Under the pieces are notes generated by a model. It was not told the origin of the DNA. It saw nothing but the letters and a program-made list of their open reading frames with translations, and made no database searches. 64,000 nt of DNA from Aquilaria yunnanensis (lineage: Eukaryota; Streptophyta; Magnoliopsida; Malvales; Thymelaeaceae): contig CM077594.1 in the NCBI GenBank assembly GCA_039654915.1, positions 47,507,001 to 47,571,000 on the forward strand, in the 5' to 3' direction. Below, in pieces: positions 10,064 through 22,908 of this stretch. Both the position numbers and the translations under genes were made by a program. Positions within the stretch are counted from its first letter, which is position 1; each line of letters opens with the position of its first letter.

Positions 10064-13000
10064 GTGTTCCAAGTGGAGAGGCCAGAGACATCAAAGCAGG
10101 GAGGAGTGCTAAAAGGTAAGATTTACCATAATGCTATGCCTGTTAGTGTTCTGTGTGATACTGGTGCATCTGTGTCAATAGTGGCTAAGAAATTTGTTGA
10201 AGCCATGAAATTGCCTACTGAAATCATGCCTAGGATATCCTTAGTGAAAATAGTAGGTAGTCAATGTCTTTTCACTAATGCCCTAGCTAAGGATTGTGAG
10301 CTAGTAGTAGGAAAGACTAAGGTTATGACTAATCTACTAGTGTTGGACATTCGTAAGTATGATTTAGTGCTGGGTATGAATTGGCTTGCTATGCATAACA
10401 TAAGAATTGATTGTGGTAAGGGGGAAATCACATTGCCTGATGGTGAAGTGCATGCATTAGTAAACTCTAAGGAATTAGTGTATGAAATGCATGGCATGGA
10501 GCTAGAGGTACTAGATGAGATACCTGTGATTTCTAAGCATGATTACTGTTACGCATTGAATGAATTGCATTGTGATGAAGAAGTGGACAGAATACCTGTA
10601 GTGAGAGACTTTCCACTAGTCTTTCCTAAAGACCTGCCAAGTATTCCTCCACAAAGGGAGATTGAGTTTGAAATCAAGCTGCAACCAGAACCTAGTCCAA
10701 CATCCATACCTCCTTACAGAATGCCAATCACAAAGATGAATGAGCTCAATAAACAACTTGATGAACTTCTTGAAAAAGGGTTCATAAGGCCAAGTGTTTC
10801 ACCATGGGGAGCTCCTATTCTTTTTGTGAAAAAGAAGGATGGATCTTTGAGACTATGCATTGACTACAGGAAGCTTAATGCAGTGACTATCAAGAACAAG
10901 TATCCACTGCCTAGGATTGAGGATCTATTTGATCAACTCAAGGGAGCTAAGATCTTCTCCAAGATAGATTTGAGATCTGGATACTTCCAATTGAGAGTAA
11001 AGGAAGAAGATATTCCTAAGACTGCATTCAGGACCAGATATGGGCATTATGAGTACACAGTCATGCCATTTGGTTTGACTAATGCCCCAGCTGCTTTGAT
11101 GGACTTGATGAACAGGGTGTTCAGACCACATCTGGACAAATTTGTGGTTGTGTTCATTGATGACATCCTAGTGTATTCCAAGGATGAAAATGAACATGAA
11201 CATCATCTAAAGATTGTCTTAAAGACTCTATTGCAGCATCAACTTTATGCTAAGTTATCCAAGTGTGAATTCTCGATAAAGGAGGTGTCTTTCTTAGGAC
11301 ACATCATAGATGCACAAGGCCTTAAGGCAGACCCTAAAAAGGTCAAGGCAGTGCAAGAGTGGGGAAGACCAAAGACTATGAAGGAAATTAGAAGTTTCCT
11401 AGGATTAGTTGGATACTATAGGAGATTTGTATCAGGCTTTTCCGTGATTTCCTCAATTCTTACTCATCTGACCAGGAAGGGTCAAAGATTTGAGTGGACT
11501 GAGAAGTGGGAAAAGAGTTTCCAGGAGCTCAAGCAGAGGTTGATTGAAGCTCCAGTATTGATTCTTCCTGATCCAAGTAAGCCTTACATCATATATATAG
11601 ATGCATCTAGATCTGGGTTAGGTTGTGTGCTTATGCAAGACAGAAATTTCATTGCTTATGGGTCAAGGCAGTTGAGACCCCATGAGCAAAATTATCCTAC
11701 CCATGACCTAGAACTGGGAGCAGTGATTTTCGCTCTGAAGCAATGGAGACATTACTTGATGGGAAGTTCCTTTGTGATCTACACTGACCACAAGTGCCTA
11801 AAGTACTTGTTCACTCAGAAAGAGTTGAACATGAGGCAAAGGAGATGGTTAGAGTACATCAAGGACTATGACTGTAGTATAGAGTACACAAAGGGCAAAG
11901 GCAATCTAGTAGCAGATGCCTTGAGCAGGAAGTACACAGGACTTTTGAAGGGAGGATCCATAGCTGATCATGATGAGCAAAATAGTATGCTATGCGTATG
12001 GCATAAATGGCATAAGTGGGAGGAAGCCCAAATTTACACATTGACAATTCAGCCTGGATGGATTGAAGAAGCCAGAAAGGCACAGGAGACAGATCCTGAT
12101 CTGAAAAAGATCTCAGGAGAGGAAAAAGGTTCCTTGTATCAATCATTTTCCTACAAGCAAGGATTACTGTACTTCAAGGACCGAATATATGTGCCTAAAG
12201 GGGCAAAGCTCAGGGATGAAATACTTGAAGAAGCTCACACAAGCAAGTTGAACATCTATCTAGGAAGTGAAAAAATGTATAAAGACTTGAAGACTCACTT
12301 CTTGTGGCCAAACATGAGGAGAGACATAGTTACTTATGTTTCCAAATGTGCCACATGCCAGAGGGTAAAGGTGGAGCACCAGAAGCCAACTGGTACCCTA
12401 CAGACTCTACCTATAACAGTGTGGAAGTGGGGCAACATAACCATGGACTTTTTGACTAGGTTGGCTATGACCAAATTAAGGCATGATACAATATGGGTCA
12501 TTGTAGATAGGCTAACCAAATGTGCCCACTTCTTACCTATGAAACTCACAGACTCCTTGGAGAAGTTAGCTCAGATCTATCTCCAGGAAATAGTGAGACT
12601 ACATGGAATGCTAGACTCCATTGTATCTCATAGAGATCCAAGATTTACAGCTTGATTTTGGATAAAGCACTAGGAACCAAAATCCATTTGAGTACTGCTT
12701 ATCATCCTCAGAAGATGGGCAATCTGAAAGGCTGATACATATACTAGAAGACATGCTCAGGAGCTGTGTGTTGGATTTCAAAGGTGAATGGGACCAACAC
12801 TTGCCATTGGTGGAATTCTCATATAACAATAGTTACCAAAGCACCATTGGCATGGCGCGTTACGAAGCATTATATGGAAGAAGGTGCATGACACCCCACT
12901 GTTGGGTGGAAACCTCAAACAGGCTAGAGTTGGGTCTTGAAATTATTAAAGAGACTACTGCCAAAATCAAGAAGATTCAAGAGAGATTAAAGGCAGCCAA

Positions 13001-13505
13001 TGAAAGGACCACAGCCTATGTCAACAAAAGAATGAGAGACTTGGAATTTGAGGTTGATGACAATGTTTGGCTGAAAGTTGCACCAACCAAAGGCACTGTC
13101 AGATTTGGCAGAAGAACCAAGTTAGCTCCAAGATACATCGGTCCTTATGAGATCTTGGACAGAGTTGGCAAGGTAGCATACAAGTTAGCTCTACCGCCAA
13201 GCATGTCAAGTGTTCATAATGTTTCTCACATCAGTATGCTTAAGAAGTGTCTATTGGACACAAAGCATGCTATTGTAGTGGAAGACATACAGTTGGAACC
13301 TAACTTGACATATGAAGAGAAACTTATAGCTATCTTAGCCAAGGATACCAGAAGGTTAAGAAACAAACATATTCCCATGGTTAAAGTTCAGTGGTCACAC
13401 CACTCTGAAAGAGAAGCAACCTAGGAAACTGAAAAAGACCTTATGGAAAGGTATCTTGAAGAATACCCGAAGCTAAAGGCTATTTTGGAGGACCAAAATT
13501 TTTAA
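10064..13505 (+). pseudogene. pol: T-element Pol: protease, RT, RNase H, integrase, chromodomain
   Basis: An uninterrupted 863-codon frame (10064-12655) encodes protease with CDTGAS near residue 31, RT with FIDDILVYS near residue 364, RNase H with YIDAS near residue 510, and the start of integrase. The integrase zinc domain reads AHTSKLNIY near residue 724, so the second histidine (normally NIHP) is tyrosine, while both cysteines remain in CATCQ. The second catalytic aspartate is histidine (VSHRDPRF). A stop at 12653 and small deletions up to about 12710 shift the frame. The rest of integrase and the chromodomain are open at 12753-13424, with a TAG in place of tryptophan at 13422 and the natural stop at 13503-13505. 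The start at 10064 is the first ATG after the stop and is not a natural start. Protease, RT and RNase H look near-functional; integrase does not. Confidence 0.92.
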
Positions 13506-13517
13506 GGGGGAGAGGAT
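13506..13517 (+). promoter_or_regulatory. Polypurine tract of T element
   Basis: GGGGGAGAGGAT directly before the LTR start TGTTACC. Family members carry the same purine run at this place; it primes plus-strand DNA synthesis. Confidence 0.75.
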
Positions 13518-16006
13518 TGTTACCACCTCACAAAATGGGAAAATTACAAGTGTGTCATAATGGCTAAAACCATTATATTGGGTAATTCTCACCCTAGTGA
13601 TTGAAGTGTGGGGGTAAAAGGCATGATCAACACCTCCTTAAAAGTGTTCCAAGTTGGTAACTTGGTCCCCAAGAAAAGCCTTAAGGATTGCTTGTTTTTC
13701 AAGCAACCTATGGACTTTTTTGTAAGGTTTTGGAAATTTGGGTACTCAATTGCAAAACTCTATGGAAAGAGACTTGGAGAGTTATGGGAAGGATATGAAT
13801 GGTACGAAAGTGCTATTGGAGGACCAAATTGCTCATGGAAGACAAGTTTGGACAAAGGAAACACTAAAGGCAATAAGGACCTAAACGTCCTAGTGTAAAC
13901 CTTAAGGTGTTGAAGCTTTTGACTTAGATCTTAGGGTGGAATTGTGGGGTTATCCCACTATGGGGAGGCAGCCATGACTTGATAATTAGTCAGAAATGTT
14001 GGGCACATGTGTACCAATGAGTTTTAGACAAAGAAACCATAATTGGTGAAAAGGAAAATGACATAAAGCAAGGTTAAGCTTGTTTAACTGTGTTTTGGTG
14101 CCCCTAAGCTCATTTAGGGCCATTTAAGTGGCCAAATAACTTATCCCTCTCTCATTTTCATCCTCCCCTAGCCCAAGAACACAGCCATACTTCTTCCATA
14201 GCCACCACACCCTCAAACTTCCAATTGATTGAAATTGAAGGCAAAAGGAAGCAAATGGAAGCAAACTAGAGCTATTTCTTGCATACTTCAAGGATCAAGC
14301 TTGATTTTTGGCCTACCCACTTTGGTAAGGGTTCTCTTGCTCTCATGGGTTGTTTTCTTTATTTTCAAACATCCATGGAGCTATGGCTAAGTTTGGAAGA
14401 GAGCCATGAGCTTGATGAACCAAGCTTAGTGAGGGGAGTGCACTTATTGAAGGTTTTGTGACCTAGTGTGAAGTGCACAAAGATGGCAGTAAAATGAGGG
14501 TTTCTAGAGCCCAAAGTTAGTACTAACTACTGTTAAAATCCTCATAAGACTAAGAATTAGCTTGAGGAGGGCTGCCATAGTGATTTGGTTATGTTTATTA
14601 TGTGTTTTATGGACTAACCTATGGTATATGTTCCTGCCACATTTCATGTGTTTGTTGGTTGTGTTTGGATGCTGCATTTGGTTGCTATATATTGTATATA
14701 TGCATTGTGGTTTTTGTGTTTTAGTGTCTTTGGATGCAGGTTTTAATGAGGATCACATTACCTTAAGAAACCAAGTGTTACCCTTACTAAGTTTCTCAAT
14801 GAAACTTACTCCCCTCAATTCTGTCATTTAAGGTGCAGCTGAATGATCACCTTCAGACTAACCTTTGTGGTTTGATTTCTAATCTGAAATTTTAGGTACA
14901 TGAACTTCCATATTTATAGTTGTGATTTGGAATTTTTTGTGATTTTAGGAGGACATTTCGTATTTTCAATGGTGGTACTTATTGTGTTGTGCAGCAGCTG
15001 TCCAGCATCCTGTTTCTGGAGTCCATTGTGTCTCAGGCACTCCTGTAATGTAGGGTGTGTATTTATCTGATTTAAGACCATATTGTAGTGCATGTATTCA
15101 TTTACATGTATTGTATGTAAGATGAGACAAGTATGTGAACATTTGAGTAATGTTTTGGCTATGTAAGTGATGTGGTGCAAAGCTGCCTAGGTGTGAATGA
15201 TAGGCTGCTTACTTGTAAATTCTGTTTTGGCCACATAAAGTTGCTAGATGCAAGAGAATGTAATTAATATGTGTATTGGACATGTATGGGATAACCTTGG
15301 AGGGCTTTCCCCTTGTGAATGAAGTGTTTGCATGGTTTGGAAAAATTGTATGGGCAAAATGGTCCAAAAGTTGCCAGAATTTTGACCATGTACCTAAAGT
15401 TTAATATCTCCCTGGGTAGAGTGAATCTTGGTATGAAATTTTGAACCCACCTATAGAAAATCTATAGGTTGAACTGGAATTTTGAATTTATGGATTTGGA
15501 TCCTTGTAGCTAAAGATATGACGTTGTAAAATTGGCTGAGCAAACTGTTCATTTGGTCAGAATTTTGTAACCATATTAAAAAATCCGTAACTTGGTCCAT
15601 AGGTGGGCTATGGATGTAAAACAAAATTTTTTGGTTTTCTATAAGTCTCTACTTGGTAATGGAGCAAATAAAATAGGGCATTATGGGGCTAGAATGATAC
15701 ATTTTATTAGTGGAAGTTACAGGTGCAGTAGCTGGTCACTAGAACTTAACAAGATTGTCTAATGTGTGGTAGCCAAGATCAAGACTTGTGCTAGTGTTTT
15801 CCTTCTTTGTTGCCATGGTGTTCATGAAATGTGAATATGTGTGTGATGGTTGGACCAATATGCATGTATTTACATAGTACCCAAGAGGGCCACTTGGGTA
15901 TGCACATTAAGGGTAGTGTTCTGACGGCCTACAGAACATTACTAATCCTGGGAGTCTAAATGGACAATTTTGGCACCATAATTGGACTACCCCGAAGTGG
16001 GTAACA
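13518..16006 (+). repeat. 3' LTR of T element (2489 bp)
   Basis: TGTTACCACC...GGGTAACA. Other copies in the window are 983-3352, 25533-27997, 34446-36928 and the split copy 33777-37900. Several short open frames inside (for example 13608-13898) are also seen in the 34446 copy, but they follow LTR similarity and contain no known domain, so I do not call genes. Confidence 0.9.
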
Positions 16007-17762
16007 CACTAGGTTCCTTTGGCCGTAGCCATCACCTAGGTTAGCTTTTCCCTTTTAAAATACAGGAAAGGAAGCCTCATATTGGGTCTTAACCTTTGGT
16101 CAAAGAGGTAGCAAGGAACCTGAATCATGCTTTCATAACCATAAGCATCAACATAGGTAACACCATGTGCTAGGGTTGCTTGGTTTTGTCTCGGATTCAC
16201 TTCTTATTCATCCTTCACCTTGTCTTCTTCTTCTAGCAAGTCAAGGGTACTTAGGCAGGGTTATGGCTAGGTAGATGGTGATGAGAAATCAAGATGAAGG
16301 GAAGAAGAATGTAGCTCATGAAGGACACCAACTTGGATACGTCAACATAGCTTTGGTTTTGGCTATCTTGTATTGTTTTGGCTTTCTTGCTTATGTCTTA
16401 GCCTCCAACTAGTTTTGGCTTATGCCTAATGTATTTGCAAGAGATAGAAGAGTAGGAAAGAGCTAAGAAATGGCTAATCACTTGCAAGGAAGCTGCCTTA
16501 ATGAGGCTTGTAAGTTAACGGTGGCCTAATGGTTCAATTAAGCCATTTTGATTTTCTTTGTTTCTTTTTGTCCCAATTTTGGTCTTTTTTCTTACTTTTT
16601 TTATAGTCATTGGCAAGAATTAGGACCATGTCTTAGGTAGTAAATGGTGTAGGAATTTTATTGGAAATAGCGTAGAAAATTTCCTTGAAGTATATGGTCA
16701 CATTTGGTTATCCAAATGCCTTTACTTTCCAAGTTTTGACTAGTTTGGCTACCCAATTGCTTTCTTTTGGTCTTGATTTTTGGCAGGTTATTGGCTTATC
16801 TTAATGTGCCCATGAAGTTTCAAAGAAATAGTGAAGAAGCTGTATCAAATGGTCAATGAATACTACGAGTCCAAAGGTTGCTGAATAGTCCAAGCCGCCA
16901 TGGATTTTTAAATGCTTCTTGGTCAAACTTTCTTCCAACTAGCTCAAATATTTTTGGACTTGGTTTTGACCTACCTAGCTTCAAAAGTAGCACTTTTTTA
17001 GCACCCAATTTTCCAAATTCTTTTTCCAAATAAGCCCTAAAACTTTGCGTTGAACACAAGAGCACTTTAGAGTGCACTTAAGAGCACTTCAGGATCTTTT
17101 GAGGTGTCTTCATGTTTCCTTGGTTTTTCTACCTCTAATTTGTGAACATTGTAGCCTAAATTTCCATTTGAATGATAGGTATCATTTCCATATAATGCCT
17201 TTCATGGTCATAGGCTTTAAAGTCACCATAGGCACACAATTGCACACAATGATGCACTTAAGAGTGTTCTAGTGCAATCTAGTGTGACTCTGGCATTTTC
17301 CACGGATTCACCACATTTTCTGTGTGTGTATAGTGGCCCACATTGGTACCACCACTTTAGGCATTCTACCCATACACTGTTCGTTGGGGTTTTTTGGCTT
17401 CAGAGCCCCTGAGCTCTCATAATAGCATACTAGGGTGCGCTTAAGAATTCACTTTCTATGCCTTAGCTTATATCACTTGGCTTCTTGGTTTCTCAACCAA
17501 GTTTGTAATTTTTTTGGAGTCTTATTATCATAATGTGCTATACCCCTTAGGCATAGCCTCATCTGGGTCATTATGCTGTCACCCTTTATCACATTTCACC
17601 TAAAATTCAGATAGAATGCCCGTATGGCACCCTCATGAGGTACCTACACTGTGTGGCCCTTATTTTCATCCTTGTGACTTGTATCTCTCATACATCCATG
17701 TAATGTACCATATGTGTACATTCTCTTGCAGCCCATGGCCTATACAAGTCACAGGCATGGCA
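16007..17762 (-). repeat. Truncated 3' LTR of element B
   Basis: Direct repeat of 24177-25530 joined to 27998-28392. On the minus strand it starts TGCCATGCC right after the polypurine tract and is broken at 16007 by insertion of the T element. No gene is seen; the open frames at 16853-17272 are not conserved in the other copy. Confidence 0.85.
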
Positions 17763-17779
17763 TCCTCCCCTCATTGATG
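17763..17779 (-). promoter_or_regulatory. Polypurine tract of element B
   Basis: Minus strand reads an A/G-rich run ending GAGGGGAGGA directly before the 3' LTR. Confidence 0.7.
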
Positions 17780-19330
17780 AATTTGGTCCTCCAAATTCTC
17801 AAGCAATGTAAGGAATTGCCTTGGGTACTTTTTGAGCATTTCAGTTTCCATTTCCCAAGTAGCTTCTTGTTTAGAATGGTGAGACCGTTTGACCTTCACC
17901 ATGTTTATCCACTTACTCCTTAATTTCCTCACATCCTTGTGTAGAACCTTTATAGGCACTTCCTTATAAGAGAGGTTAAGATTTACTGAAACATCAGGGG
18001 TTGGTATGGCTCATTATGGGTTAGATAGATATTTCTTGGGCATACTGACATTAAAATTATCATGTATATTACCCAATTCTAGAGGTAATTCCAGTTCATA
18101 TGCCACATTACCAACTCTAGCCTTTATAGAAGATGGTCCAATATCTTTAGGGGCTAGTTTTGCATTCTTTCCAAACCTTATAACTCATTTTAGAGGAGAG
18201 CCTTTAATCCACCCTTAGTCTCCCACTTGGAACTCTAAGTCCCTTTTCCTTCTTTAGTTAGCATAGGTTTGTTCTCTATCATTGGCAGGCTTGATCCTTT
18301 CTTGAATCATTTTGATCCTCTTAGTGGTATCCTAGATTAATTCTGCTCCTATTTCAAATGTATCTTTATGGTCATGCCAACAATGAGGCGTAACACACCT
18401 CTTCCCATATAAAGCTTCATAAGGTGCCATTTTTATCTTTGAGTGATAAGTATTATTGTAGGGGAATTCTATCAGAGGTAGGAGTTGATCCCATTCTCCT
18501 TTAAAGTCCAACACACAACAACTTAACATATCTTCCAGAATCTATATGGTCCTTTCAGTTTGTCCCTCAATTTGGGGGTGGTAAGCTGAACTCAATTTTA
18601 GTTTAGTACCCAATGCTTGATGTAATGATTTCTAGAATCTTGACACAAATCTTGGGTCTTTATCTAACGCTATATCATATGGGATGCCATGTATTCTCAC
18701 TATTTCTTTAATGTACAGCTGTGCCAGCATATCCAAAGGATTTGTGAGATTAATACGTAAAAAGTAGGCTGATTTTGAAAGTTTATCCACAATTACCCAA
18801 ATGGTATCTTGTCTTTTTCTTGTCATACGCAAGCTTACCAGGAAATCCAATGATATGGATCCCCAGTTTCTCTTAGGTATAGGCCAACTTTGTAGTTTGC
18901 CCGCTAGTTTCTAATGTTCAACTTTTTCTTGTTGGCATACCACACATTTGGACAAAAATGTATAAATTTCCTCTTTAATACTGGGCCACAAGAAGTATTC
19001 TTTCAGATCTTGGTACATTTTCATAGTACTAGGATGTATATTCATCTTACTAGATTGGGCTTCTTTCAGAATTTGTTCTTTTAATTCATACCCTTTGGGA
19101 ACATAAATTTTTTCTTGAAAGTACAGCAATCCTTGCCTATAAGAGAACCTTTGGAATAACTTTCAATGTTTATGCCCAAATATTCTAGTAAGGTCTTCAT
19201 CTTGTTCTTGTGTCCTTAGTATTTGATCTTTCCGAGATGACTGAATAGTTATTATCTTCAATTAGGCTTGCTCCCATCTTAGGCACTCATTAGCTAAACA
19301 AGTCAGGCTATTAAATCTATTTGGCTCTTC
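17771..19330 (-). pseudogene. Element B integrase with chromodomain, decayed
   Basis: Minus-strand open segments 19129-18911, 18850-18632, 18529-18332 and 17959-17771 give, in order, the zinc-binding domain, the catalytic core and the chromodomain. The zinc domain keeps NIHP and CVVCQ, but the first histidine is glutamine (EAQSS). The core shows MDFLVSL and a DKDPRF block. The tail has a chromodomain-like VKVKRSHHSKQEATWE. Stops and shifts separate all segments. Confidence 0.85.
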
Positions 19331-20620
19331 TTCTCCATGCTTTATAATGCATGTGTATTTTCTACTTAAAGCATTAGCCAATTTGTTTTTTCTTGCCTTC
19401 TGTGTACTCAATGTTACAGTCAAAATATTTAAGGTATTTAAGCCATCTTGTCTATCTTATATTTAACTCCTTTTTAGTAAAGAGGTATTTGAGACTTTTA
19501 TGATCAGTGAGGATTTGGAACTTATTACCCAGTAGGTAATGTCTCCACTATTTCAAGGAAAAAATCATAACTACAAGTTCTAAGTCATGAACTAGATAGT
19601 TTTGTTTTATGTGGCCTCAATTGCCTTGATCCATAAGCCATGGCTTATTTTTCTTGCATTAATAGACATTCTAATCCCACAATATAAGGAACTGTATAAA
19701 CTTCAAAGGGCTATGGGGACTAGGCAGTATTGCTATAGGAGTGGAAGTGAGCATGTCTTTAAGCCCATGAAAGCTCTCTTCACATTCCCTAGACCATTCA
19801 AACTTTTGCCCCTTTCTGGTCAACTTAGTCAAATGAGCTGCCATTATAGAAAACTTTGGCACAAATCTTCTATAATAGCCAGCTAGACCCAAGAAGCCTC
19901 TTATTTCTCTAACTTTCTGGGGTTGCTTCGACTGTACGATAGCTTCAATTTTTGCGTGGTCTACAACCATTCCTTGCCCATTGATTACATGGCCTAAGAA
20001 TTCAATTTGATTGGTCTAGAAATGGCATTTGTTCAATTTTCCATATAATTGACATGATTTTACACATCCAGCACTATCTTCAAGTCCTTCTCATGCTCCT
20101 CCTTGTCCTTGAAATATACCAAGATATCATTTATAAAAGTCACCACAAAGTGGTCTAGATAGGATTGAAATATTCTTTGCATTAGACCCATAAAGAAGGC
20201 TGGGGCATTAGTAAGCCCAAATGGCATTATAGTAGACTCAAAATGGCCAAATCTGGTGCTAAAAGTAGTTTTGGAACTGTTTGCTTCTTTGGCTCTCAGT
20301 TGAAAGTATCCTGATTTGAGATCAATTTTTGAGAACCCTGTGGCTCATTTAAGTTAATCAAATAAGTCATTAGTCCTAAGGAAAAGATACCTTTTTTTCA
20401 CAGTCATGGCATTGAACTTTCTATAGTTAATGGACAAGCTAGGAGTTCCATCTTTCTTCTTCACAAACAGAACTGGTGCTCCCAAGATACACTTGGCCTA
20501 TTGAACCCTTTTTCAAGGAGTTCATCTAGTTGCCTTTTTAGGTCATTCATTTCAGGAATTGTCATCATGTAGGGTGCAGTAGATACAAGAACTGCTCCTG
20601 GCATCAATTTGATCTCAAAT
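19331..20620 (-). pseudogene. Element B RT and RNase H, decayed
   Basis: RT blocks lie at about 20620-20000, with the motif FINDIL near 20130 in place of FIDDIL, so an active-site aspartate is asparagine. The RT thumb and connection (GFLGLAGYYRRFVP) lie in the open segment 19970-19671, and RNase H at 19670-19340 with the LGNKF and HSKTLKYL-like blocks out of frame. Several stops are present. It is homologous to 10640-11940 of the T element. Confidence 0.85.
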
Positions 20621-21199
20621 TCTATTTCCCACAAAGAAGGTAGTCCTGGTAGCATAGAAGGAAATACCTCTAGGTATTCTTTCACAGCAAAAATTTTGTC
20701 TAACTTTGTCTTAGGCTCTCTATCATTTAAGCCCATTTATTCTTCTTGAGAAAGTAGAGGTATCCAGTCTATTACCTTTACTTACCAAACATTACATTTT
20801 ATAGAGTCCTTTAAGGAGTGTTCTACTGGTCCTGACAATATTAGCTTCCTATCTAGGCAATTTATGATAAAATTATCTTTAGCTAACCAGTTCATGCTCA
20901 ATACCATATCATAGCTAGTTGTTTCCATAATGATTGGATTGGCTTTTAATTCCAGCTCATTTAGCCTAATCATATAGTCTTTGACTATGTGATGTGAAAA
21001 CATTAGTTCATTTCCAGCTATTCTAATCAAATACATTTAAGGTAATGCTGTAACCTGTAGGTTTAATTCCTTTACTAAGTTAGCTAAATAATAGATATGG
21101 AAGCAACAGCATCATAAAGCACTGAAATAACCTTGTCACAAATGTAAATCTTTCCTTTTAATGCTTATTTCCTTAGCTTGTTGTTGCTTACCGCCTCTT
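20621..21199 (-). pseudogene. Element B protease and linker, decayed
   Basis: The protease active site reads YDAVAS near 21105-21120 where DTGAS or DSGAS is expected. Downstream, open segment 21036-20782 carries the MVLSMNWLAKDN block typical of Ty3/gypsy protease (compare LVLGMNWLA in the T element). Segment 20736-20461 is the linker into RT (EFEIKLMPG). Nonfunctional. Confidence 0.8.
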
Positions 21200-22790
21200 C
21201 TCCGAGGCTTGTTTCCTCTTTTCTTTTTGAGCCCTTAATCTAATATGCTCTTCCAGCTAGGGCTTGACATTGATTCGAATAGGTTGACCTGGACCTTTTT
21301 ACACTTGTCTAAGAGGCTGAGGTGTTGCCGTCCCTTTCCCTTTGCCTTGTTGGTTTCTTGGACAAAGAGCCCCAAATTTGCCCAATACTTTTCTTTTTTT
21401 TTTCTTAGTTGGGGAATCTCTGACCGAGTGGTCCTGGGAACCACACTTTAGGCATACTTTAATGATTTGGTAACATGGTTTAAAACCATGATATTTTCCA
21501 CAAGTTTGACATTGGGGTCCAAACCTCTGGCCTTCTCTAGGCTTCTTTTGTTCCTTGCCCAATTCAGATTTTCCTAGCCTATCTTTTGCTCTTTTCTTTC
21601 CCCTCTGATGTCCCATAAGAGCTCCTTTTTGATTTCCTACTAGTGGATGTTGGAACTCCTACTCCAAGGTCAAGGTTGTCTGAACAGCCTCATAATAGGC
21701 CTTGATGCTTATAGCCCTCAATATTTGCCTCAACTCAAGTCTTAGTCCCCTGATAAATATTTTAGTGCTCAACTCTTCCTGCCTATCATACTATGGGGCA
21801 TACTTGAGGAGATTGCTAAATCTATGTTCATATTCTCTGACTGACATATTTCCTTGCTCCAACAAGTCAAACTTCATTTGTTTCTAAGCTTTAAGAGCTT
21901 CACTTAGATATTGTTGTTGAAACAACTGGGGGAACTTAGCCCGTCTCATGGGTCCTTTTTCCCTTGTTGATTTTGTTTCATTCCTGCACTTATAAGCCCT
22001 CTACACTATCCTCCACCAAAGTTCTGCACTACCTTCTAGCTTGAAGGTAGCTAACAACACCTTCTATGTGGATGTGACCTCCATCATTTCAAATACTTTC
22101 TCTATTTGGTAAATCCAAAATTCACGTTCTTCTGGATCACCACTTCCCTTAAACATTGGGGGTTAAAGTGCTAAGAAGGGTTCTAGCTGGCCATCCCTTA
22201 TGCCCTTATTTTCTGATCTTTCTCTTCTTCTTCCAGGGGTCCTTATTCTTCTTTGAGAAGCCAATTTTTAGCGCTTTTTGAGACTAGCTCTACTCTTCCA
22301 ACATTAGTGCCTAATTGCTCCCCTTCTCAGTTCTTAATAGTTCTCCTGACTTCTGAACTCAGTCCTCTACTTCTTGCGTGTATCCTTTCCTCACATCATC
22401 CTACTCTTGTTCTTCATCTATAAGTTTGCTTGCTTGCTCTTCTCTTATTGGCACTTTACTTGGCCTTCTGGCTATTCTTTCTTCAACTTCCTGTCCTTTA
22501 TAGGCAGTATTACCTCTATGTGCATGGGTCTGCCCCTAGCAAGAGCTTGCATACCCACCACAAGCTGAGCAATAATAACTTGCATCATTTCCATCATGTG
22601 TTCCATTTTGTGTTGACCCTGCATACTGGGTTTAGGCCTTGGGACCCTATTAGGAAGTCCTGTGATCCTTTCTACCACTTCCTCAATCTCAGGCTATTGA
22701 TTAGGTAACTGATCAGTCCTAGTGTTAACCTGGTTTCTTATTCTTCTATTTCTAGCTTTGGCTATTTACTCCTACAATCCAAACAATGAT
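21200..22790 (-). pseudogene. gag: Element B Gag with two zinc-knuckle motifs, decayed
   Basis: Minus-strand segments run from about 22790. An N-terminal methionine-rich stretch lies at 22678-22472, the Gag core at about 22200-21650 with a WWR block near 22015, and the C-terminus at 21616-21235. The last has CQTCGKYHGFKPC followed by CLKCGSQDHSVRDS, where the last zinc-binding cysteine has become serine. Double fingers of this kind are usual in Tekay-type Gag. Many stops interrupt it. Confidence 0.82.
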
Positions 22791-22889
22791 TGTGTCTCAT
22801 AGTGGGAATTTTCCTATCAGACCATAAGGTCCCATATAGCCATTATCAGACCATAAAGGTCCTTCATAATTAAGAGCTCTGTACAACCT

Positions 22890-22908
22890 GAAGCTCTGAT
22901 ACCAACTT
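22890..22908 (-). promoter_or_regulatory. tRNA-iMet primer binding site, element B
   Basis: Minus strand reads TTGGTATCAGAGCTTCAG starting three bases after the LTR end TCGACA, a perfect 12-base match to the usual plant site. Confidence 0.92.

Larger units (their letters stand above)
8678..16006 (+). mobile_element. Tekay-like Ty3/gypsy element (family T), 5' truncated
   Basis: Contains gag, protease, RT, RNase H, integrase with chromodomain, polypurine tract and a complete 3' LTR in normal order. The 5' LTR, primer site and gag start are absent, because the left edge is a copia H LTR. To the right (16007) it lies in the LTR of element B, with presumed target CACTA (16007-16011). The chromodomain and long LTR suggest the Tekay/Del lineage; this assignment is from recall of family features, not a tree. 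Confidence 0.9.

Noticed and set aside
10261..10497. Minus-strand open frames within the T element pol (also 10925-11131, 11859-12146, 12334-12549)
   Set aside because: Shadows of a clear plus-strand polyprotein with known motifs.
13608..13898. 96-codon open frame in the T LTR, with a related one at 34389-34718
   Set aside because: Similarity follows the LTR; the other LTR copies break the frame and no motif is recognisable.
16853..17272. Two overlapping open frames on opposite strands
   Set aside because: They lie in the B LTR; the matching part of the other LTR (25000-25450) does not keep them.
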